DNA of 64,000 nucleotides from Patiria miniata. Its lineage: Eukaryota > Echinodermata > Asteroidea > Valvatida > Asterinidae. The translations under genes were made by a program, and so were the position numbers. Every line of letters starts with the position of its first letter. Position 1 is the stretch's first letter. The notes under the pieces are model-generated. The model searched no databases and was not told the DNA's origin. It was given only the letters and a program-made list of their open reading frames with translations. The stretch is from contig NW_024037056.1 in assembly GCF_015706575.1 (NCBI RefSeq), positions 9,995,176 to 10,059,175 on the forward strand. Direction: 5' to 3'. Below, one piece after another: positions 1 to 10,493 of this stretch.

Positions 1-275
1 GAGGTTAAAATTAGTCAATTTTTTTTTACAGAAGTATTAAACTGTATATCATAACTGTATGATATATGAAGCAAGTGATTCATTTTTAAAAACATTATCG
101 GAACATTAAAAGCTTTATGTGATAAAGCGAATTCGGAAACGAAGTCGAGCTTTGAAAAAGGGCCGTCAATGTCGTCATGTTTATTTTGAGCCACGGAGGC
201 TGCCTGACCTACAATTTAGACGTGTAGACGTCGGGGGAAATTGTCAGGTCGGGGAACCAGACTATATTACTCACG
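1..275. repeat. Right part of a terminal-inverted-repeat element
   Basis: Ends with TCGGGGAACCAGACTATA and is collinear with the right half of the element at 22670-23341 (shared text on AACATTAAAAGC and the AGCTTTGAAAAA segment). It is cut by the window edge. The stretch 276-560 between it and the RAB20 start shows no recognisable feature beyond probable promoter sequence. Confidence 0.6.
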
Positions 276-561
276 CTCGCCACAGTCACTAATCAGTCTG
301 ATGTTTATTCATCAAGCACGAGCCCATTGATCTCCATATACACAGCCCAACTTTTAGTGACCTTTGACCGTGTCGATAATGACGTCATCGGAACCTGATT
401 ATGAGCATTTTTATCAACAAGCTGCAATATGCTGTGCGAACGTGAGGGGGAAGTAAATTTTAATGAATTTTAGTCTTGAATATGACCGCAAATGGTTGTA
501 TATATGATGCTTTAGTGTTGCTGGTTGTCGAGGCTCACGGAAGATAGGCTGGTTGGTCGTA

Positions 562-590
562 ATGTCTGCTGTATCGGAGAAAAGAAGAGC
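562..590 (+). CDS. RAB20: RAB20-like exon 1 (start codon)
   Basis: Short first coding exon: ATG plus eight more codons and two bases (M-S-A-V-S-E-K-R-R), then the donor GTAAGT at 591. Joining GC to the G at 2959 gives Ala and continues D-I-K-V-V-I-I-G-D. The short N-terminus before the P-loop matches the family. The region upstream lacks another in-frame ATG before the TGA at 505. Confidence 0.78.
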
Positions 591-3500
591 GTAAGTTGGT
601 TCGTAATTCAGTCAAAACTGTACACCGTGCACCGTACACGTACAAAATGTAGTGTGTGCTTGTGGGCAGGTGGGTAGGAGATCATGATCACCTGTGTGTA
701 ATTGATTGACCTGTAAACATTGCTGCATTTCACATGATTGCATTGGAATGGTGCGTTAGTATGGAGGATTCCTCCATTGTCAATGATGGCTATACTGTTA
801 AGCATGTTATTGTTAAGGTCAGTTGTGTAGTACTAGTAGCACAGTCATATATATTGGGGGTGGGGGGGGGGGGGGGTAGCCCGACTGCGTCTGGCCGTAC
901 AGTACTATCGCAAGCTCTGTAGTACGGCCAGACGCTGAATGCTTCCAAAAAGACTGAATTTTTTTGGCCGCCGATGTAGCGATTTTGCTACATCTTTCGA
1001 TCGCAATTATCTTTTCATCCAGGACACAAATTTCCAAAGTTAAGGTTCGTAGTCGTAGAGCAACTCATACCTTTTCGAAAAAACGTTGTTTGGTCTCAAT
1101 ATTTTCATCCATCTGGCCACAAGACGAATTTCAGTCATCAGATTCCACAAATATCGTCCCCCATGCGATCCCCCATGCGATTTCAAAATGGCGGCCGCGC
1201 TGTAATGTATGCAATATGCAGGCGCGCCCGCGCAAACTCATGAATATGCATAACAGTCTGTGACGTACGACCTCGTGTTTTTGGACGTGCGTGCGGCGGG
1301 GCTGTACGTCCAAAAACACGAGGTCGTCACAGACTGTTCATGCATATTCATGAGTTTGTGCGGGCGCGCCTGCATATTGCATACATTACAGCGCGGCCGC
1401 CATTTTGAAATCGCATGGGGGATCGCATGGGGGACGATATTTGTGGAATCTGATGACTGAAATTCGTCTTGTGGCCAGATGGATGAAAATATTGAGACCA
1501 AACAACGTTTTTTCGAAAAGGTATGAGTTGCTCTACGACTACAAACCTTAACTTTGGAAATTTGTGTCCTGGATGAAAAGATAATTGCGATCGAAAGATG
1601 TAGCAAAATCGCTACATCGGCGGCCAAAAAAATTCAGTCTTTTTGGAAGCATTCAGCGTCTGGCCGTACTACAGAGCTTGCGATAGTACTGTACGGCCAG
1701 ACGCAGTCGGGCTGGGGGGGGGGGTAATTAGGCCTAAAACTTATAAGCTTTTTTTTTTAAACGGCACTTGCACATATCCATCATGTCCATGGTTAAAAGT
1801 AGACACTTTTTTTTTCTCGGGGGGGGGGGGGGGAGTTTTCAGGGCGGTACATGTTTGAAATTAAAAAAGGCCACCTGGAACGGCCAATGGCACAAAAAAA
1901 AGGGCACCACTTCTTTTTACAGGCATGCATCTTTTCCTCGGATCAGCTGATTTCCTCATTTTTTACTTCCCATGTGTGCCATTGAAAATAGAAAAACACT
2001 GTACAAAGTCTGGGAAAAATTTGAATTTCCTCTTTTTTTGTGATTTCCCAGTTGCATGCCTGTTTTTAAAAAGGGCAATTGTTCAGAAAAAAATGGCACT
2101 TCTTCAAAAAAAGGGGCACTCTTTCACAAACTATTGGGGGGGGGGTAGTTCAAGCGCTGGTCAAGAAAGGGCATTTGAATGGAAAAGGGCAGTGTTTTCA
2201 AAATATTGGGGGGCCGGGGGGGGGGGGGATAAATACCTCTTTTTACCCCCCCCCTCCCCCTGGCCACGCCTATGAACATGGCTATTGTTACGGCAGTCAT
2301 AACACGATTTTCACCTGCTATCGTTACGGTGTTACAAAATAGCTGTTGCGAATCTATAGGCCTATCATACATCGATAACTACCCGGCCAATCAAACCATT
2401 CTTTTTATTTCAGTAGTTTTCATTTTCTTTTTTTGTAGGCCTACTATTAATGCCTTAGAATGAAAATATGCATTCTTAATTCCCTTGAGCATACATGTAC
2501 CATCTCACAAACATAACTTTGACAATGTTTGAACTTGTTAAATATGTAATGGCTCCCTGTTCCTACATGTACATGTCCTATGAGAAAATGAAACTTGAAA
2601 TTCATTTCATTCTACTGGACCCGCTAAAAACAGCTAGTGATGGATGCTGAAAGAAACAGAAATGTCATGGAAGGTGCAAAGAGGACAATGTGCATTTGCT
2701 CAAAACTGTGTTAATATGAATGGCACAAATTGGAAAAGTGATTGAGAAAATCTCATTTTTTTAAACAAAATACTGTTCAAAATAATAACAACAAGACATT
2801 TATTAGAATTCAAGGAAAGAGTGCATAGGCTAATTGAAGTCATTTTGACCAGCATAAACGCTTTTCTGGGAACTTTAAATAAAAAAGAAGAAGAGAGGGG
2901 CACGTGAATTGAACTACACGCATGTATCCTGTCACTTCTTTATAAATTTGTTTTCCAGGGACATAAAAGTTGTCATCATCGGTGATGCGTTTGTCGGCAA
3001 AACCACCTTCATCCGAAGGTACCTGGAGAGAACGTTCTCTGAGAATTTAGGGGTAAGCATTGAAATTTATTATCATGATTATCCTTAGAAAAAGCAGTAC
3101 ACATGTACACAAATTTTCAAAACTTTTGTACAGAACCTGTCCATTATTTTGTGCGTTGTTTTTTTTCCCCCAGACTGTTGGTGCTGCTTTCTTTCTCAAG
3201 CATTGGCACGACTGTAATATAGCGATATGGGTGAGTATCAAGCAACCATTGTTTACAAATAGATTAAGCATGTCCCAGAGGCAAGGGTGCAATTAATCGC
3301 TTCTCAAAAGTGGGGGGGGGGACCATACCTTGATCAGAACTTATGCAAGCGCGAAGCCCTTAGGGCGTGGGATTCAGGGCCCGCTTAAGGGGCCCAAAAA
3401 AATTTTAATTCTAGACAAAAATTTGATTCTTAGCAAAAGATAATCATTTTAACATCATTTTCGAGGTTGAAGTAATTGAATCTGCTATTATATTCTGAGC

Positions 3501-5114
3501 TAAAGGCATAGGGTTCGGGGCCCTTTTAAGGGATTGTAGATGCTCTGTGGTACGATCTGAGGCAATTTCTGACCACTTTAACCAACATTTTCTTAGCAAA
3601 AGATACATGTACCTTGTTCATGGCCCTGTAAATGAGACACACGAGTTCAAAAATCTGGGGGGGGGGGGGGGTACATCTGATGTTGTCATGTGTTCCCCAT
3701 CCTTCAAAAAGTGGGGGGGGGGGACCTTTTCTCCTGCCCCCCCCCCCCCCCCCCCCCCCCCAGGATTGACACTCATGCCCAGAGGGCCAGCCTAGTGCCC
3801 TGTTTGTAGTCACTGACTGTCCTAAATTATCCTGGGTTCTGCTGGGCAGTGCTGTTGTATAGGATTACCCCTTATGCCAATGAATGAGCCAAATCCTTTC
3901 AATTGTGTAGACCAGACGCATGAAAAGACTTCCAGTGAATAGCCATTCCGAATCAACTTGATTGAATTTTGTGTGCTTTGGGACCAGCACTAGGCTTAGG
4001 GTCTGTCTCAATTCATATCTGGGACGAGTTCCGGACAAGTTGCGGACATTGTATCAGGTACGAGAAAACTTGCAGGATTCTGAACAACTTCCCCAGCAAT
4101 CTTCCAGCAGTGAAGTTATCAGTATTGAGGAATCAAGCAGTTGCTGATGAATTTTTCCCCGAAACATGTCCAGGACAAATGCAGACCTTCTTCTGGACAA
4201 AGTGAATGATTCTACCCGCAACTTGTCTGGAACTTGTCTCGGATGTGAATTGAGACGCGCCCTTACCTTGTCTTGTTTTCGGATTCTGATTTTTCCGGAG
4301 TGCTGTGGCCTTGTGGTCTGGAGCATTGGACTTGTGGTCTGCGAGTAATTCTGCAGGTTGTGGGTTTGAGTCCAGCCCGGGGTTTTGTTGTGTGTGCCCT
4401 TGGGCAAGGCACTTTGTCACTCATTGCTTCTCCCCATTGCACTCCCTCAGCTGTCTTGCGCCAAAATGGCTGCATTGAGCTGTATACTCCCCAGGGAGCT
4501 GAGATTGTATTTGGAATGTTTCATTGCCCAATGATCAGGGGTAATAATAATCCAAAGTGCTTTGATCTTAGTTAAAAGTGCTGTATAAAAACCTATTGTT
4601 ATTATTATTGCTGTGCATGTAGGACACTGCTGGAGAGGAGAGATTTTCCGGTCTGAGTTCCTTCTATTGTCGCGACGCTTCAGCTGCCATTGTTGCTTTC
4701 GACCTCTGTAACCAACGTTCGTTTGATCTCCTCTCCGAGCGCTACCTGCCGCTTCTCGACGCCGCCAAAGAGGACTGCCTCTTGTGCGTAACGGGCATGA
4801 AACTGGACCTTGTTAAAGACAAAGCCCGCGTCGACCGGCATCAAGCGGAGAAATTCGCGATGCAAGTGAATGGCGCGCGGTACAAAGACGCGACCGAATC
4901 GGAGGTTCGAAAGCCCTATTTTGAGACCAGCTCGTTGACTGGTGAAAATGTGGACAAGGTTTTTGAATTTATCTTCTCAACACTTTTACCACTTGGGGAA
5001 GACGGGAGTATTCAGCACAAGGCCAGCCAGCAGAGCCGGGGAGTTGTGCATGTAGATGCGGACGATCAGTTAGGCAACACCCAATCAGGCAGATCAAGAA
5101 GTTGCTGTAAATGA
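562..5114 (+). CDS. RAB20: RAB20-like small GTPase (4 coding exons)
   Basis: Coding exons are 562-590, 2959-3052, 3174-3230 and 4623-5114, all with GT-AG borders and consistent phase. The product is 223 aa; human RAB20 is about 234. Seen: P-loop G-D-A-F-V-G-K-T at residues 18-25, T-V-G at 42-44 after switch I, W-D-T-A-G-E-E at 60-66, E-T-S-S-L near the G5 position, and a C-terminal Cys-Cys-Lys suited to geranylgeranylation. Family knowledge: Rab20 acts on phagosomes and endosomes. The run from T-V-G-A-A-F through I-A-I-W and the Y-C-R-D-A motif resemble vertebrate RAB20 more than other Rabs. Odd points: the Ras Gln61 position is Glu (also non-Gln in human RAB20), and the N-K-x-D motif reads M-K-L-D. 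The start is the first ATG after an in-frame TGA at 505-507. It is convergent with the transporter gene downstream. Orthology is inferred from remembered sequence, without a search. Confidence 0.87.
878..1713. mobile_element. 836-bp near-perfect palindrome (foldback element) in RAB20 intron 1
   Basis: Arms 878-1285 and about 1303-1713 are reverse complements with only a few small differences (for example a 3-base indel near the centre). The spacer is about 17 bases of GC-rich sequence. Each outer end carries its own 49-nt hairpin, built on CTGGCCGTAC / GTACGGCCAG. G runs flank both outer ends. No gene inside: the frames called there mirror each other because of the symmetry. Confidence 0.88.
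1785..2270. repeat. G-run / AAAAGGGCAC repeat tract
   Basis: Several long G runs (near 1820, 2135 and 2207-2229) are interleaved with A-rich text and words such as AAAAAGGGCACT, ending in a C run near 2250. The same style recurs at 3300-3765. It looks like a decayed interspersed repeat. The rest of this intron (2271-2958) shows nothing notable. Confidence 0.55.
2959..3052 (+). CDS. RAB20: RAB20-like exon 2 (P-loop)
   Basis: Acceptor TTTTCCAG ends at 2958 and donor GTAAGC begins at 3053. The exon encodes beta-1, the P-loop with Lys24-Thr25, and helix 1 (R-R-Y-L-E-R-T-F). It ends in phase 0 at a Gly codon. Confidence 0.88.
3174..3230 (+). CDS. RAB20: RAB20-like exon 3 (switch I / interswitch)
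   Basis: A 57-nt exon between a CCCCCAG acceptor and a GTGAGT donor. The 19 codons start T-V-G-A-A-F-F-L-K and end I-A-I-W, closely matching the interswitch of vertebrate RAB20. Phase 0 at both ends. Confidence 0.88.
3300..3765. repeat. G/C homopolymer-rich repeat in RAB20 intron 3
   Basis: G runs near 3310, 3658 and 3712 are followed by a C run of about 24 at 3737-3762. Contains GGGGCCCTTTTAAGGG-type text. No coding potential. Confidence 0.6.
3775..3970. repeat. Interspersed repeat, paired with 21118-21320
   Basis: Shares collinear text with 21118-21320: GCCAGCCTAGTG, GGGCAGTGC, AATGAGC, GAAAAGACTT and CAGTGAA in the same order. The family is unrecognised. Confidence 0.6.
4003..4265. mobile_element. 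MITE with TIR ending in CTCAATTC
   Basis: Terminal inverted repeats of about 45 bp: AGGGTCTGTCTCAATTC at the left and GAATTGAGACGCGCCCT at the right, continuing inward as GGGACGAGTTCCGGACAAG / CTTGTCTGGAACTTGTC. A second copy at 10494-11386 carries a nested insertion. Non-autonomous. Confidence 0.8.
4299..4610 (+). repeat. tRNA-derived SINE with ATT tail (family A)
   Basis: The head has pol III A-box-like and B-box-like words (B box GGGTTTGAGTCC), the body has TGGGCAAGGCACTTTGTCAC, and the tail is TTATTATTATTG. The same family in reverse is at 60104-60475. Its tail ends 12 bases before the RAB20 exon 4 acceptor. Confidence 0.8.
4623..5114 (+). CDS. RAB20: RAB20-like exon 4 (G3-G5 and C-terminus)
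   Basis: The acceptor is GCATGTAG at 4615-4622 and the stop is TGA at 5112-5114. The exon encodes D-T-A-G-E-E, a G4 motif read as T-G-M-K-L-D (residues 117-122), G5 E-T-S-S-L-T-G, an acidic and serine-rich tail, and terminal C-C-K. The acceptor lies 12 bases after the ATT tail of a SINE (4299-4610), so the end of this intron is repeat-derived. Confidence 0.9.
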   Translation, partial: DTAGEERFSGLSSFYCRDASAAIVAFDLCNQRSFDLLSERYLPLLDAAKEDCLLCVTGMKLDLVKDKARVDRHQAEKFAMQVNGARYKDATESEVRKPYFETSSLTGENVDKVFEFIFSTLLPLGEDGSIQHKASQQSRGVVHVDADDQLGNTQSGRSRSCCK

Positions 5115-5413
5115 GACTTTTTTGTTTCTGATTTTTAAACATACTTTCATTGTCGAAATTGGTTTGATTTTGTTAACCAGAAAAAACGATTGATCTATGC
5201 CAGAAGGAAAGTAACATTGCATGTTTGGGTCAAAATGGAACCATTTTTTTTTCAGCTGAATTTACTAAAACGCAGACAGAGCCCTTTTACTGAAGGGTTT
5301 TCTTATCCTACGTTTTTCAATAATTCTACTCCTTTGTTGTTTTTGGCCATTTGAGCAGAGATGGGGTGTGTTTTTGATAGTGAGCCACAGAAAATTATGT
5401 TACTTCTCATCTA

Positions 5414-5600
5414 CAGTCGAGTCTCGTTAATTCAAACTCATTCGGACCTAGCCAAATTGTTTGTTATATCAGAATTTTGTATTAAGAGGAACATCAGTCC
5501 CATTCATTGTTCACATAAATACACAGTCGGGACTAAGGCTTTATGTTTGTTATAACCAGAATTTTGTATTAACAGAGTTTGTACTAACGAGATTCGACTG
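5414..5600. mobile_element. pogo-like MITE (CAGTCGAGTCTCGTTAAT)
   Basis: TA target duplications flank CAGTCGAGTCTCG... and ...CGAGATTCGACTG. 187 bp, same length as the copy at 11619-11805; a diverged copy begins at 62582. TIR and TA target fit the Tc1/mariner-pogo group. Confidence 0.82.
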
Positions 5601-5657
5601 TACATGTATTTGCCCAGATATGTGTATACACATCATGAAATTCATGTACACGTACTT

Positions 5658-6090
5658 AACCAGTTCGCGTCGGAGGACGTAATAACACACACTGGCTGTT
5701 TTTATACACAGGCACGGCTGACAGGTTAAAACGTCAAGATTGCCTCGACTCGCCTCCGGGTGACGTCTAAACACGCTAATCCCTCGTGTCTTTTATACGC
5801 ACACACAAAGTCTGTAAAGTCTGTGGAGGCAGACCGTGTGTTGATCTTGAATTGGCCGCTGTGCACGGCCTGTTGTTCTACAATTTACGCTCCAGTGCAC
5901 ACCTCAGAGTATTGAGAAACATGAGGTTTTGGCAAGAAATATTGTACAAATACTGTTGAAATTACTCTTGTGAATCAGTATTTGTGGCCTTTGGCTGTAT
6001 ACATGTATCCAAACTTGGATTTGGCTGGACAATTTTGCCTTTTACGAAAATCCACATTTTCTGCAAAATAATCCTGGCGCGAAATGGTCA
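5658..6090. repeat. Interspersed repeat, second copy at 46249-46620
   Basis: About 390 bp collinear with 46249-46620, starting AACCAGTT(C/T)GCGTCGGAGG and running through CTGGACAATTTTGCC. No TIR or ORF recognised. A further part (6090-6155) reappears at the window end, 63938-64000. Confidence 0.72.
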
Positions 6091-6246
6091 AAGGGAATGT
6101 ACAACATTTGCTTTTGCTGCAATTATCAGAATAAATGGATTTGGGGGATTAGTATGTTATAGCAAATATTGTTGAAATGACTTGTTTCACATTTTGGGCT
6201 TGTAGATGCTAGGAAATCCATGAAAACCAATCATGTTCAGATTGTA

Positions 6247-6335
6247 GTCTGGTTCCCTGACCCAACTTTAGATGAAACTGGGAGCAATCATGACTTTGGG
6301 AAATTGTAAGGTCAAAGGATCAGTCTAGCAGGCTT
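6247..6335. mobile_element. Short TIR element with GTCTGGTTCCC end
   Basis: The left end TAGTCTGGTTCCCTGACC is related to the TIR of 22670-23341, with a degraded inverted match GGTCAAAGGATCAGTCTA at the right. The flanks 6156-6246 and 6336-7349 are AT-rich with nothing else recognisable. Confidence 0.45.
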
Positions 6336-7349
6336 GTACCCCTTCACAGCTGTGTAATCAATTGCAAAGAAAACGTGGAATAACTAATTATGAAAATTAG
6401 GAGCAGTTTTTGAAAAAAGCCAGTTTTCTCTAACGCTGGTCGGCCGAAAAATACCATTTTCTTGAAAATGACAGCACACCAGGAGCCACAACTGTACAGC
6501 ATGCTTTATGCTGTCATTCCCTAACAACCTAGTGAGGTATTTCATGATTATTTGATCATTTCGTTTTGTGATGTTTGCAAATGTTGTATCTTCCCTTCAA
6601 AAGGGGAATAGCGAATGCTCTGGTAGTAAAATGTATTGTGCCTTGAAAATGCAGAAGAAAAATAAGAAGAAAGTGATACAAAAAAAAGTGAACTGAAATG
6701 CATGTCATTGTATTCAGGACAATTTATCAAATTATGTTCCAATTATCAACTCATGTACATATACAATGTATTGAGATGTTTTAGTGACTTTTAATTGTAC
6801 AAAAATTCCATCATGAAAAAAAAAATTAAATTAGGATTTTTTGTAGGTGAGCAATAAAATAAATTGCGATTTGCTTTCCTAATCTATATTAATCTTTTTT
6901 AAAAACAACTACATGTTTTTGATGGTAAAAACCTTCATTACTGTCCTTTTACCATAACTATTTTTTCCAAACAATAACACAACTGCATGTTCAGTGTAGT
7001 TTGTATTGTAAGTGAATTCTAAATTATAAAATTAGAAAGGTTCCTAGTTTAAACTATTTATGAAAATGAAGACAAAATGAACCAGAAAGAATGAATGATT
7101 TAAAGTATAAAATATAAAATAATTGAGGGCTTACAAAAGTGTCACAAATTGAAATTCAAACAGATTCTATTTTTAAATTTATTAGACTTTCTACTGTGTT
7201 TGGCTTAAAATTAACTAAATGAAATTGCAATTTGATTTTTGACGGAATAGTAATATCTGTAATACTGATTCTGTTTTACATAAATGAGGTGCAAATAAAG
7301 GTACACACCTGTCACAACACATTTTTTTATTTCTTACACAATTTGTCTC

Positions 7350-9715
7350 TTTGACTCTTGATGCTCCTCTAGCCTTCCAAGGAATGTCTGCGTTTTGGGG
7401 AGAAAAGCTAAATTTGTTTTGCCGAAAAGTTTGTTAATAATTTAAGGTTAACCCCTTGCAATTTATTTCAATTTTGAGGGGAAAATTTAATTCCTTCAAA
7501 CTTCCTTCAAAAAGAGGCCTAAAGGACCCTAGAACACTTTCCCATGGAATTTCTGGACGGATGTGCTTTTGGAAGGAAAATATCGTCGAAAAGTTGGGCT
7601 AAAATCACTCCTAAACATTGATTTGTTTTTCGCCACAAAAAAAACACGATTTTTTTGCCCAAATTTTCAAAATGTTGGATGTTTGAATATTGATCGAGGC
7701 TCCTCTTGCCTCCCAAAGGACTTCTGTTTTTTGGAGAAAGGTCAATTTTTGCCAAATTGTGTTAAAATGCAAGGTATAATATACCGGTAACCCGTAACCC
7801 CTTGCAATTTTTTTTTTCAATTTTGGCCAAAGAATGAAATTCCTTAAAACTTGCAGGGAAGATGCCTAAGGGACCCTAGAACACAATTCAATTCGATTTC
7901 TGGACAGATGTGGTTTTGTAAGGATAATATTCACCAATGTTGGGGGCCAAAATCAATCAAAAATGTATATATATTTTTTTGGCCAAAAAATGAATACTTT
8001 TTGCTCAAATCTTAAATTTTCATTGATATTTGAATGAATAGATTGAGGCTACTCTTGCCACCAAAGAATTCCTGCGTTGTTTGGAGAAAAGTAAAAAAAA
8101 GAAAATGCCAGATTGTGTTTAAAATGTTAGGTGCATTTTCTTTTCCATTTTTTTAATTTTGCATTTTATTTTCAATTTCCGCAAAAAAAAGAAGAAATTC
8201 ATTAAAACTTGCAGGGAAGATGCCTCAGGGATCCTCGAACACATTCCAAATGTATTTCTGGACAGATGTGCTTTTCAAAGGAAGAACTCATGGAAAAGTT
8301 TGGGTAAAATTATGATTTTTTTTTTAGCCAAATACAAAGATGATTTTTGCCCAAATCTCCAAACTGTTTTGTTTGTTTGAATTTTGTTTGAGGCTCCTCT
8401 TGCCTCCCAAGAAATTTCTGCGTTGTTAAGAGAAAAGTTTTCAAAAGTTTAAAAAAGGAGGATTAGAATTGTGGCCGAAAATGGAATTCTTTGCAACTTA
8501 CAGGGACGATGCCTAAAGGACCATAGAACACATTCCAATTGGATTTCTGGACAGCGCTTTGAGAGACAATTTCACCGAAAATCAGGTAGAATCACTCAAC
8601 ATCGATGATTTTTGCCGAAATATTCACAAATTTGGATGAGAATACCGAGCGATGCTCCTCTAACTCTCATCTCCCAATGAATTCCTGCGTTGTTTGGAGA
8701 AAAGTCAATTTTAGGCCAACTTTTCTGTAAAGTGTAAGGTTAACCCCTTGCATGTTTTTTTACCCCCTGTCAATTTAGCTGAAAAATGAAATTCCTTCTA
8801 ACTTGCAGGGAAGATACCCAAAGGAAGCCTAGAACACATGCCAATTCGATTTCTGGACATATGTGCTTTTGAAAGGAAAATGTCATCGAAGTGTCGGGGT
8901 AAAATCACTCATCAACATGACTTTTTTTTTGCCCCAAACATGCCAAAACCCCGATGATTTTAGCCCGAATCTTCAAAATTGTGGGTGTTTGAATATTGAT
9001 TGAGGCTCCTCTTGCCTCCTAAGGAATTCCTGCATTGTTTTTGGAGAGAAGTCACTATTTGGCCAAATTTGTTAAAAATGGGGTTTCTTTTTCAATATTT
9101 GGCCGAAAAGTGAAATTCCTTGAAACTCACAGAGAATTACAGAACACATTCAATTTCGATTTCTGGACAAATGTGCTTTGAAAATACAATTTCACCGAAA
9201 TATTGGGGTAAAATCATGAATTTTTTCGCCAAAAAAAACACAATGATTTTTCCCCGCAACTTCAAAATTTTGGGTGTGAAATATATACTGATGCTCCTCT
9301 CTCCTCCAAAAGAATTTCTACGTTATTTGGAGAAAAATTCAATTTGTTGCCAAATTGTGCTAAAATTTAAGTTTAACCCCTTGCAATTTTATTTTCAATT
9401 TTGGCTGCGCTGAAAAATAAAATTCCTTGAAACTTGCAGGGAAGATGCCCGAGGAACCCCAAAACACATTCCAATTGGATTTGTGGACAGATGTGCTTTT
9501 GAAAACATTTCACCGAAATAGTGGGGTAAACACAGCCAAAAGCATTACTGTTTTCACCAAAAAATTGATGATTTTCGTCCACATTTAAATTGTGGGGGGT
9601 GTTTTAACATTGATTGATGCCCCTTTTTCCTGTTAAGGAATCTGTGCGCTGTTTGGAGAAATGTCAACTTTTGGCAATTTTTTTTTTAAAATGTAAGGTT
9701 AACGAAAATCATTGA
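7350..9715. repeat. Decayed satellite: about eight 260-350-bp monomers in tandem
   Basis: The phrase GAGGCTCCTCTTGCCTCC, or close variants, recurs near 7363, 7697, 8044, 8388, 8652, 9001, 9291 and 9616, always followed by GAATTCCTGCGTT-like text, GTTAACCCCTTGCAATTTT, TTGAAACTTGCAGGGAAGATG and GGATTTCTGGACAGATGTGC. Copies differ by many substitutions and indels, so the array is old. No conserved ORF. It lies between the converging RAB20 and SLC22A18 genes. The stretch 9716-10490 after it is AT-rich and featureless. Confidence 0.88.
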
Positions 9716-10493
9716 TTTTTTGCGAATAAATTAATGTTTTTGGCACTCTATAATTGTACACAACTGTCACATTTCTGTTGTACCATCAGCATACATTTGT
9801 ATTTATTGTGTACATTTCTATAAGGAACTAACATGTACAACTTGTGCATCTTTTTGTCTATATTAATTTTATTAATTTTCTCTTTTAATTTGAACTATAA
9901 TTTCTTTTTATAATAATAGGGTAAAAGTAATTAGTTTACTACAAATAAAAGTTCATTGTGTTTTTTTAAGCACTAAGTAGCAAAAACTTTGCTTATTTAG
10001 TATCCCAGCACCTTTACATTTATAAAATTTAACTTTAAAAATAAATATAAAAATACAAGGCAGAATAAATACACTGGTATAAATTCAAGCTGTGAAATCA
10101 TATCAAACACCAAAAAAAGCAAAACTAAATGTCAGAAATGTCAAACTAAAATTCCCAAATACTGCTGCTACTTGTACAAATAAATGGAAGAAATCTCTCT
10201 CCTTTTGTGAAGGTAAGCAGTGCTCAGAAAACGACTACAATTTGACAATTCATGAAACTTATGGATTAAATTTCCTGATTTGTCTGTACTTAAAAATAAC
10301 ATTAGGAAGAATTTGTGCACATTATATAATACCTTTACCACTTAAATAATCATGAACACTATGTTGAATATTAATCTTAAGTTAATTTCTTCATGATCAA
10401 TAAATGGAATATGTTTAACATTAAATTATCACAAAAAGCTGACATGTGTACAATGCAGACTATCCCCAAAAATCCTCAACCAGAGAAATACGG

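Noticed and set aside
1238-1627. 129-codon minus-strand frame mirrored by the plus-strand frame at 964-1263
   Set aside because: Both arise from the same palindrome arm (878-1713). No homology recognised, and the symmetry explains the duplicate product.
7563-7790. Lys/Phe-rich frames within the satellite monomers, considered as a repeated small protein
   Set aside because: The frames are not conserved between monomers, which differ by indels of any length.
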